A stretch of DNA of 64,000 bases from positions 1-64,000 of the forward strand of contig VFGZ01000041.1 in assembly GCA_009392215.1 (NCBI GenBank), given 5' to 3'. This document shows, piece after piece, positions 56,521 to 64,000 of this stretch; the first letter of the stretch is position 1; each line of letters begins with the position of its first letter. Source of the DNA: SAR202 cluster bacterium (GTDB lineage Bacteria; Chloroflexota; Dehalococcoidia; Lucifugimonadales; Lucifugimonadaceae). A program made the position numbers and the translations under genes. The notes beneath the pieces were generated by a model, which was not told the origin of the DNA, made no database searches, and saw nothing but the letters and a program-made list of their open reading frames with translations.

Positions 56521-57902
56521 CTGTTTTCTCCTTGACACTCTACAGATGAGCTTGTTGCGCCATTGTTTTTGTATTCAACTGCAGCTCGTTTGCCCGCGGC
56601 ACGTAGTTTGCCCGCTTCACGGACCGCGGCTTGGACAGACCCACAATTTTCGGGTGATACGAAATATGTGTTATTGCTTGATTTGGTGTTGAGTTGCTGG
56701 CACGCCACTAACGCGTCGAGATTGTAAGCAAAACCGAGTGAAGGGAAGTCGTAGTCATATCCCAGGGCCCGGGTCAGCCCATCGTAACGACCGCCACCGC
56801 CCAATGTTTGGTGAGATTGGCTATCGTTCTGCTTAGAGTAAATATCGAAAATCATGCCGGTGTAATAAGTGATTCCACGGGCCAATCCGAAATCTATATT
56901 GATTTGCTCGATTGGTACTCCTTCCACTTGGGCTGATGCGATCACATTGGCACAGATCGAAATGATAGTGGGGTCCACGCTACTTCTTGACAATACTTTT
57001 CTAGCGTTCTCTAGTGCTTTATCTGCAACTCCATTTACTTGGGCGATGTCCGAAAGCATCTGCAGTGCTTTCTTGAAGTTATCTGGGTCGTCAGTTTCAG
57101 ACAATTTCATAGATAGTCGGGCCACAATGTCTTCTACAGTCCGCGGACCTATGTTTTGTCCGAAAGGTCCAACAATTCCATCTGTTAGAACCCGATCAAT
57201 TTTTTCCTCAATTTGGCTTTTATTGTCGGATGCTTGAGCCTGTGTGACGGCAGTTTCATGAGCGAATCCGAGGGTTTCAGCCTTTTCGAGAACCGAGTTT
57301 AGTCCGCCTTTTTTGAGTTCGGAAATATTGGCGATCAAGAACGATTTGGCCCGCTCGGATAAATCGAATGCCTCGAGTGCTTTTGCAATGACGCCGACAT
57401 GTCCCAGCACCACTCTAGTATCTGCAATTTCCAGAGAATTGAGTCCTTCGAGTGACATTGCAATTATCTCGCCGTCAGCGCCGGGGGAACATGGACCAAT
57501 TAACTCAGCTCCCAGTTGGGTAAACTGCCGTGTCTTTAATCCATCTTCGTCTTCAGGACTAGCATACCGAAATACTGGACCGTCATACATGATTCGAACG
57601 GCATTGCTACCTGTCATATCGTCGATAGTTTGGCGAAGGATTGCAGCAGTGAATTCAGGCCGAAGACTGACTTCATACCCGCCTGGTTCTGTGAATCCGT
57701 AAAGTCGCGAAGATAGTGTGCCGCCAGACTTACGAAGATACAATTCGGTTTGTTCCAGTATTGGGGTTTCGGCTCGATCGTAACCGCGTAAACCGAAGAC
57801 TGAACGAAGTTTCGTAACTGCGTGGTCGCGTTTCGCTAGTTCAGATGGTCCTGCATCCTGCATATTGGGTAGCCGACGGATCGGCTCATAGTTAGAAATC
57901 AT
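56517..57902 (-). CDS. hisZ: ATP phosphoribosyltransferase regulatory subunit (HisRS-like paralogue)
   Basis: HisRS-like catalytic fold (SLRPEFTAAILRQ, YDGPVFRY, LARGITYYTGMIFDIY, GGGGRYDGL); directly upstream of hisG with start/stop overlap. Confidence 0.85.
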   Translation of the reverse strand: MISNYEPIRRLPNMQDAGPSELAKRDHAVTKLRSVFGLRGYDRAETPILEQTELYLRKSGGTLSSRLYGFTEPGGYEVSLRPEFTAAILRQTIDDMTGSNAVRIMYDGPVFRYASPEDEDGLKTRQFTQLGAELIGPCSPGADGEIIAMSLEGLNSLEIADTRVVLGHVGVIAKALEAFDLSERAKSFLIANISELKKGGLNSVLEKAETLGFAHETAVTQAQASDNKSQIEEKIDRVLTDGIVGPFGQNIGPRTVEDIVARLSMKLSETDDPDNFKKALQMLSDIAQVNGVADKALENARKVLSRSSVDPTIISICANVIASAQVEGVPIEQINIDFGLARGITYYTGMIFDIYSKQNDSQSHQTLGGGGRYDGLTRALGYDYDFPSLGFAYNLDALVACQQLNTKSSNNTYFVSPENCGSVQAAVREAGKLRAAGKRAAVEYKNNGATSSSVECQGENR

Positions 57903-58210
57903 TTTGGTTCAATAATTATGAATGGTTCTAATGACATGGTTACGAGCAACCAGTATTAATTCTAATCGAGTTTATGTAATACGCCTTGATCTAAAAACGT
58001 AAGTAATCTCATTTTCAAATATTGGCAAATCACTGAATTTAGTAGAAACGTTATAAAAGTTTTATCCATTAGCATTCGGTTTCAATAATGGTGTGATTGC
58101 TTTATAAACCGTTGGGTGGCCAATTATTCGTCCAAGAGGAGAAAAAATGCGGACTATTTAAACCTTGGATCCGGAGCGAAAAGAGTTGGGTTAGGCTTGT
58201 TATTGTTATA

Positions 58211-59017
58211 TCAAGAATTCGACATTTTGTTTTGATCGTCGAATTTCCAGATTCGTGCAGCCGTTTTGCCGAGCACCCAGTCGATATCATCGTCCTTAGC
58301 AAATGCCGGGTGATTTCGAACACCTTCCAGTGAATTGCGGTAACCCTCCCGGGCTGCGCTTGGAGGATAATCGCTAGCCCACATCATGCGATCGGGCCCA
58401 AATGCTTCGTAGGCCATTTCGATTAGTGGCGGTACGTTTTCGAACCCAAACTCTGGTTGAAGAGTAGTCGGCCTAGGTGTGATTTCTCCTAATCCCGGAA
58501 CTTTGATCGTCGTGTTGGGGCGTTGTGCGCATTCCAGTGCAGACTTATAGGCGTTGTAAGGTGGCTCTTTTATCCCGACGCCAGCTAGATGTTCTATTAC
58601 GATATGAGTGTCAGGACAGGCGTCGATGATATTTTTGAAACCAGCGCTGGAAAACTTATCGTCATCACCGAGTGAACTTACTACTAGGCCTAATTCTCCT
58701 GCTTTGCGCCATATCTCGATCACATTTGAAATATGGCTGAATTTGCCGTCTGGTGCGATGCGAATGCCGGCCGCACCTTGCTCCCATAATTTTTCCATTG
58801 AGCCAAGTGGATCAGAATCATATGGGTCTATCATAACGACCACTTTGAATCGCCCGTGGCGTTTGGTTGCTTCTCTAAACAAGTAGTTGTTGTCGTAGGT
58901 TCCACCATGCTGAATTAGCACGGCAGCATCGACCCCTGCTCGATTCATCTCGAATTCAAGTGATTCTATTGGCAGGAACCAATTTCTCCCCGCGTGACAA
59001 TGGGTATCGATGATCAT
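58211..59017 (-). CDS. Amidohydrolase family (Amidohydro_2-like)
   Basis: MIIDTHCHAGRNW, VLIQHGGTYDNNYL, HIVIEHLAGVG, MMWASDYPPSA. Confidence 0.87.
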   Translation of the reverse strand: MIIDTHCHAGRNWFLPIESLEFEMNRAGVDAAVLIQHGGTYDNNYLFREATKRHGRFKVVVMIDPYDSDPLGSMEKLWEQGAAGIRIAPDGKFSHISNVIEIWRKAGELGLVVSSLGDDDKFSSAGFKNIIDACPDTHIVIEHLAGVGIKEPPYNAYKSALECAQRPNTTIKVPGLGEITPRPTTLQPEFGFENVPPLIEMAYEAFGPDRMMWASDYPPSAAREGYRNSLEGVRNHPAFAKDDDIDWVLGKTAARIWKFDDQNKMSNS

Positions 59018-59079
59018 TGTTGAGTCAGTAGCGGTCCTTGTTTGATTAGAAATTTCTAGTTTAATTCGGTATATAGATT

Positions 59080-60081
59080 TTATGTTGCAATTTCCATTCC
59101 TGGCATGCCGACTCCGGAGCCTTCGGAAATTACTAAATCATCTATCTCATTCTTTAGATCCACCGACATGTCCCAGTCGCCCCCGATGTTGTCGGTTGCT
59201 TCGCTAGGAGTGACTGATCCTGCAAGTGCAACGCTCACGGTTTCGTTTGCTAATACCCATGCGATTGCAAGTTGCGGAATCGTTTTGCCATGGTCTGCAG
59301 CAATCACCTTTAATTTTTCAACCACAGCGACATTGGCCGCCAGGTTTTCTGGACCCCAAGAGTTGATGCCAAAGTTAGCACCAGCACGGCGCCAATCGTC
59401 CTCGCTGAAAGTTTTATCGGCATCCCACGTTCCAGTTAACAGGCCATGGGACAGCGAACCGTATGCCATGATTCCCATTCCGTTCTCTTTTACAAATGGC
59501 ATTACTTCGGCTTCGGGACGCCGGTCAAAAATGTGATATCCGATCTGATTTGTGACGATTGGGCTGCTATCCCGACTTTCGGCCATCATTTCAACGGAGA
59601 AGTTAGAGACCCCTGTGTATCGTATTTTTCCTGCTGCTTTCGCCTTCTCCAGTGCATCCATTGGTTCAGAGAAGGCTCGGTTGTGGTCGGGCCAGTGGAT
59701 TAGGAATAGATCGATATAGTCGGTTTGCAGACGTTTTAGGCTTTCGTCGATAGAGGTCAGGAGTCGTTTGGGATCAGAATCAGACACAGTGGCTGATCTA
59801 CGATCTGGGTTATCTCGGACCCACTCTCTTGCTCCCTTGGTGACTAGCACTACGTCTTCACGAATACCCTTTAGGGCTTTTCCCATAAGATTTTCACCGT
59901 AACCCCAACCGTATACAGCTGCAGTGTCGAATAGGGTTACGCCGTTCTCATAAGAAGCTCGCGCTGCTTTGATAGCCTCATCATCATCAAAATCGCCGTA
60001 CATACCGCGACCCATTGGCCATCCCCCATAACCAATCACGGAGGTTTCTAATCCAGAGTTACCAAACATTCGCTTGCGCAT
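59080..60081 (-). CDS. Aldo/keto reductase
   Basis: FGNSGLETSVIGYGGWPMG, LFDTAAVYGWGYGENLMGKAL, DYIDLFLIHWPD, GVSNFS. Confidence 0.93.
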   Translation of the reverse strand: MRKRMFGNSGLETSVIGYGGWPMGRGMYGDFDDDEAIKAARASYENGVTLFDTAAVYGWGYGENLMGKALKGIREDVVLVTKGAREWVRDNPDRRSATVSDSDPKRLLTSIDESLKRLQTDYIDLFLIHWPDHNRAFSEPMDALEKAKAAGKIRYTGVSNFSVEMMAESRDSSPIVTNQIGYHIFDRRPEAEVMPFVKENGMGIMAYGSLSHGLLTGTWDADKTFSEDDWRRAGANFGINSWGPENLAANVAVVEKLKVIAADHGKTIPQLAIAWVLANETVSVALAGSVTPSEATDNIGGDWDMSVDLKNEIDDLVISEGSGVGMPGMEIAT

Positions 60082-60140
60082 TGTTGATCCTAACTATTAA
60101 TGAACTAACCAGCAGTTTGTATCAATCTATTTTTGTTCGA

Positions 60141-61223
60141 CTAATCCAACGCTGTATTGCCGTCGGTGTCGACGTGTATTACTCTACCTTTGCCGATAAA
60201 TGCTCCTGCTCTGATAGTAGCTGATACTGTTTGTCCAGCGGCTATGTTCAAGGCAGTGCCATTCTCTTGGGCTTGTTTTATCCCACCGTTTCCAAAACTT
60301 GTACAAGGCTCTAATCCAGCGTTATAGCATCTTCCATACCAAGGATAGCCATAGCCTCCTCCAAAATTTCGCCAGTACCAGAGGTATTTGAATGTCTCTA
60401 CGGGATAACTTACAGCCCAACCAATACCGGATTCTTCATTCAATAACGCATACCAGCCTTCTGACATTTCACTCATATACGCCATGTCTAATGAGCGATC
60501 TTCTTTTGGAGGGATATTAGTGAAGTCAAGAACAGATCCGTCTTTGGCGTTTATGTTAGGCCAATCCCCACTGAAGTTAGGCTCAAGTTTTGAGTTCGTA
60601 TCTATGCTTTCAGGATGGCTTAACAACTTTGATTTTGGCACGTACAGTTTTGCTTTATCTGATAGTACCGGTGGACCTATTGCTATGTGCTCAAGCCAGA
60701 CTATATCTAGATCTTCTTCTCCTTCGTTAGTGACAGATTCCTCGATTCTTAACATAGAGGAACCTGAAACAAGTGAAAGTGTCTTTGAAACGCTCATGGG
60801 CATTCGAACACTTTTGGCAGTAAATCTCACACTAACTTCATAGTGTTTGTCTTGGATGATTTGTGCGTCCCAAGGAATTAGGTTTACATCACCGTGAATT
60901 CCGAAATCTGCGCCATAGACCCGATCTGAATATCCTCCGTGCGGGACCACGGTTTGCCATCCGCCTTCATAATAATCCAGCCATACGGAACTCGGATCAC
61001 CGGTAGGCGGGATTGTATTTCGTGGATCACGTACGCCCCATGGGCTTCTCCACATAAAATCAGTGTCAGTCGGTTTATATACGAAACTGTTAATGTCAGC
61101 GCCCTTATCTGACAGAATACTTATACGAAGTAATTCGTTTTCCAGAATGATGGTTTTCAGACCGCGATACGTCCACGCATCTGATACACGACAACCGTTA
61201 GTTCTTTCTTCTTGGTAGTGCAT
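60141..61223 (-). CDS. Galactose-mutarotase-like fold protein (DUF4432/aldose-epimerase-like), copy 1
   Basis: 360 aa; LRISILSDKGADINSFVYKPTDTDFMWRSPWG, VVPHGG; GIGWAVSYPVETFKYLWYWRNFGGGYGYPWYGR. Confidence 0.75.
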   Translation of the reverse strand: MHYQEERTNGCRVSDAWTYRGLKTIILENELLRISILSDKGADINSFVYKPTDTDFMWRSPWGVRDPRNTIPPTGDPSSVWLDYYEGGWQTVVPHGGYSDRVYGADFGIHGDVNLIPWDAQIIQDKHYEVSVRFTAKSVRMPMSVSKTLSLVSGSSMLRIEESVTNEGEEDLDIVWLEHIAIGPPVLSDKAKLYVPKSKLLSHPESIDTNSKLEPNFSGDWPNINAKDGSVLDFTNIPPKEDRSLDMAYMSEMSEGWYALLNEESGIGWAVSYPVETFKYLWYWRNFGGGYGYPWYGRCYNAGLEPCTSFGNGGIKQAQENGTALNIAAGQTVSATIRAGAFIGKGRVIHVDTDGNTALD

Positions 61224-61241
61224 TTATTTTGTGTACGCTCC

Positions 61242-62303
61242 CTAAGAACCAGGTTGAATCACGATTCGAAAAACGTCTTTATTATGATCTAGCATGCGTT
61301 CGAAACCGTCTTCGATCGCCCGGCTGAGCGGGACAGTCTCCGAAATTAATGGCTTCACATTGATCTTCCCTTGCCCAACTAATTCAACGGCCGCTTCAAG
61401 ATCGCCTGGTGAGGTGGCTACGGATCCTATCACTGTAATTTCTGGGCCAACGACATTATTGAAGTTTATTTCAGGCGTAGTTGAATAAATCCCGATCAAC
61501 AAAGCGGTTCCGCCCCTACGTGTCCATTCAATAGCCATACGTGGAGTTTCTTTTGCGCCAGCAGTTTCAGCTGTGATATCGGGGCCAATATTGCCAGTCA
61601 ATTCTAGGATTTTTGCTGCGGCCGTATTTTCATTTTTACAGTTCACTGTCTCATCTGCTCCCAGTTCTCTGGCAAGCTTCAGGCTCTGATCACGAACGTC
61701 GACAGCAATGACACGTGCCCCTGCTGCTTTGAAGGCTTGTAGTGTGAGTAATCCGACCGTTCCGCAACCTATGACTGCAACGTTGTCACCGGCTCGAACC
61801 CCAGATCTTCGGACTCCATGAACGGCGACTGTTGCTGGTTCAATTAATGGAGCTTCCACATCAGAAATATGGTCGGGGAGTAGCACCATATGGTCCGCAG
61901 GCCACACCATAAATTCAGCGAGACCACCATCTGCCATGAATCCTGCGACTGCCATATTAGGACAAACGGCTTGTTGTCCTCGCATGCACCAAAAACAGGT
62001 TCCACATATCAACACCGTGTTTACTGCCACGCGGTCCCCCACCGAAACATTACTTACTCCCTCTCCAAGCTCCACAACGTGTCCAGAGGTTTCGTGACCT
62101 ATTACCAGAGGGGTTTGTTGTCCTGTAAGAGCATTAGGGGATCCATGTTGAACCCAGAGTGGGCCATATTGCCATTCTTCTATATCAGTGGCGCATATTG
62201 AAGTGTTAGTAATCCGTAGTTTTACTTCCCCTGGCGCGGGACTTGGCTCTGGAATATTTTCCAGACGGATATCTTTGTTACCGTGGTACACGATTGCTTG
62301 CAT
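61242..62303 (-). CDS. Zinc-binding alcohol dehydrogenase (MDR family)
   Basis: VIGHETSGHVVELGEGV, CGTCFWCMRGQQAVCPN, AVIGCGTVGLLTLQ. Confidence 0.92.
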   Translation of the reverse strand: MQAIVYHGNKDIRLENIPEPSPAPGEVKLRITNTSICATDIEEWQYGPLWVQHGSPNALTGQQTPLVIGHETSGHVVELGEGVSNVSVGDRVAVNTVLICGTCFWCMRGQQAVCPNMAVAGFMADGGLAEFMVWPADHMVLLPDHISDVEAPLIEPATVAVHGVRRSGVRAGDNVAVIGCGTVGLLTLQAFKAAGARVIAVDVRDQSLKLARELGADETVNCKNENTAAAKILELTGNIGPDITAETAGAKETPRMAIEWTRRGGTALLIGIYSTTPEINFNNVVGPEITVIGSVATSPGDLEAAVELVGQGKINVKPLISETVPLSRAIEDGFERMLDHNKDVFRIVIQPGS

Positions 62304-62481
62304 TTGAATAGTTCAGTCTTTTCCTGTGTGTTGGTCTAGGTTGAGAGGGAATTTTACATGTGGTGTGCCAACTAGCAATTTATGAATGGATAGGCGATTA
62401 CCTGTTCATAAGTGCTAATATCCTTCAGCCAGATGACCGTGTAATGATCTGATGTCATTGTTGTATAAAGAGGAGATTGAA

Positions 62482-63654
62482 ATGAAAACCGGCCCGAAAA
62501 TCACGAAAGTCTCAGTCACAACCTTTGAGCATGAACTTGAAAACGTTGGTAAGGATTACAACACTTTCAACATGGTTTACGAAGGCGGTTCTAAATTAAA
62601 ACAATCTGGAACGATCCTCCAAATTCATACTGACCAGGGGATTGTTGGTGAATACCCGGAGATTGGAAGGGCTATTGGAGATGTACAGACAGTCGCCGAA
62701 TATCTGATAGGCAAAGACGCTTTATCAAGAGAATCTATCTACAACGATATGAAGCGAGGTCTGCGGCACGGTGCGATGCTCGGAGTGGGCGTTGTTGATA
62801 TCTGTCTATGGGATATCGCCGGTAAGCTTTACGATGAACCTTTGTATCGCCTTTTGGGTGGTGAGAGAAAGCCCCTTCCTACGTATGCATCAACGTTGCA
62901 TGGCGATGAGAATGGTGGTTTACAGACGCCTGAAGATTTTGCTGATTTCGCGGAGCAGTGTTATGAAATGGGCTATAGGTCATTTAAGGTTCACGGATGG
63001 GGTTTGGCTCGGAACGATATAAAACGAGAAATCGATAACGTTTTGAATCTTGGTAAGCAATTCGATGGACGTATGGATCTGTTGATCGACCCTGCTTGTG
63101 AGATAAAGAATTTTGGTGACGCTCTCAAATTGGGGCGTGCCTGTGATGAAGCGGGCTTCTTCTGGTGGGAAGATCCTTATCAAGACGGCGGGGTTTCTCA
63201 ATTTGCGCACAGAAAGCTTCGTCAGATGGTTAAAACCCCACTTCTTCAGACCGAGCATATTCGTTTACTTGAACAGCATGTAGATTTTATTGTTGCCGAT
63301 GCCACTGATTATGTTCGAGCTGGCGCTCATGAAGATGGGGGGGTTACTGGCGCTATGAAGATTGCTCATGCGTGTGAGGGATTTGGCCTAGATATGGAAT
63401 TGCATGGTCCGGGACCAGTCCATCGTCACATCATGTCTTCGATACGGAATACCAACTTTTTCGAGTTGGGTCTCGTGCATCCTAATGTAAGAACTACCAA
63501 AGCGCCGGTTTATTTGGGTTACAACGATGATTTGGATGGCATAGATAGTGAAGGAAACGTCTACGCTCCAGAGGGACCTGGTATTGGTGTCCCTTTGGAC
63601 TGGGACTGGATTCGGGCACATCAGATCGATGAAGGTGTGCTGGCTGAAATCTAG
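62482..63654 (+). CDS. Enolase superfamily (mandelate racemase/muconate lactonizing-like) sugar-acid dehydratase candidate
   Basis: DICLWDIAGKLYDEPLYRLLGG, LLIDPAC, FFWWEDPY, LLQTEHI. Internal ATG 62482 preferred over track start 62452. Confidence 0.87.
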   Translation: MKTGPKITKVSVTTFEHELENVGKDYNTFNMVYEGGSKLKQSGTILQIHTDQGIVGEYPEIGRAIGDVQTVAEYLIGKDALSRESIYNDMKRGLRHGAMLGVGVVDICLWDIAGKLYDEPLYRLLGGERKPLPTYASTLHGDENGGLQTPEDFADFAEQCYEMGYRSFKVHGWGLARNDIKREIDNVLNLGKQFDGRMDLLIDPACEIKNFGDALKLGRACDEAGFFWWEDPYQDGGVSQFAHRKLRQMVKTPLLQTEHIRLLEQHVDFIVADATDYVRAGAHEDGGVTGAMKIAHACEGFGLDMELHGPGPVHRHIMSSIRNTNFFELGLVHPNVRTTKAPVYLGYNDDLDGIDSEGNVYAPEGPGIGVPLDWDWIRAHQIDEGVLAEI

Positions 63655-63692
63655 GACCCTGCTTTTCATGTTGCCCTGTTATTTTAATTGAA

Positions 63693-64000
63693 TTAACGTG
63701 TGGTCACTAAACCTTCTTCGGTTATTCGCGAAACACCTGTGGTGCTTTCAAACACCACGGCGCGTACTGTGGCTGTTTTTGTCTCACCCGGGTTGAACAT
63801 TATTGAAGTACGTTCTTCCGATCCCGGTTCAGGTATCCCGGCTCCTAAACTGGTAAACGGTTCAAGACCGACGTTATACGTTCGGTTGTACCACGGATAA
63901 CCCGACCCGCCACCGAATACCTGCCAGTACCACAGGTATTGGAAAATTTTGACAGGGTAACTCAGTCCAAACCCAATACCTATGTCCGGGTTGGTGACGG
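63693..64000 (-). CDS. Galactose-mutarotase-like/DUF4432-like protein, copy 2 (partial; runs off the window)
   Basis: Minus-strand translation VTNPDIGIGFGLSYPVKIFQYLWYWQVFGGGSGYPWYNRTYNVGLEPFTSLGAG…VTTR* matches the C-terminus of the 60141 gene; absent from the ORF track because its start is outside the window. Confidence 0.82.
   Translation of the reverse strand, partial: VTNPDIGIGFGLSYPVKIFQYLWYWQVFGGGSGYPWYNRTYNVGLEPFTSLGAGIPEPGSEERTSIMFNPGETKTATVRAVVFESTTGVSRITEEGLVTTR

Noticed and set aside
57903-58210. Long AT-rich gap upstream of hisZ as a possible T-box or His attenuator
   Set aside because: No run of His codons in a leader ORF and no clear T-box or terminator/antiterminator could be read by eye; the small ORFs here look like chance.
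1-64000. Search for CRISPR arrays, IS elements, integrases, toxin-antitoxin or phage-defence genes
   Set aside because: No regularly spaced repeats, transposase/integrase motifs, or recognisable defence modules were seen by eye; the region reads as metabolic and housekeeping chromosome.

Overview
The window is a gene-dense (about 46% GC by eye) stretch of ordinary-looking bacterial chromosome. It probably comes from a marine SAR202-like / Dehalococcoidia-related Chloroflexota. That placement is inference, based on the tmRNA tag GEREFALAA, dapL+dapF lysine genes, a futalosine menaquinone cluster, and enolase-superfamily, LLM-flavin and sugar-acid genes. Main blocks: (i) sugar or sugar-acid oxidoreductase/aldolase modules (1.1-8.3 kb and 58.2-64 kb); (ii) SRAP, SNase-like, MFS, Cof-HAD, ribokinase, pyrD (8.3-14 kb); (iii) a tandem MFS pair and mutL; (iv) a menaquinone locus with UbiA-, UbiX- and UbiD-type genes plus mqnE, mqnA, mqnC and mqnD (21.8-29.1 kb); (v) rhomboid and znuCB; (vi) a long minus-strand housekeeping block with LLM oxidoreductase, ssrA (tmRNA), smpB, ctpA, hflX, dapL, dapF, miaA, tpiA, pgk, a polyprenyl-synthase homologue and tsaC; (vii) guaA, purD, HAD, purB, purC, DUF3105, purS; (viii) hisZGDCB. 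I saw no CRISPR array, IS element, prophage, rRNA or tRNA. No obvious new multi-gene system is present. The points most worth checking are: a DapF with both catalytic cysteines replaced by serine; a polyprenyl-synthase homologue that has lost both Asp-rich motifs and the GKRxRP motif; three genes whose conserved N-termini have no ATG/GTG/TTG and seem to start at ATT/ATC; an SNase-fold protein with altered metal-site residues; and several small structured or regulatory candidates.
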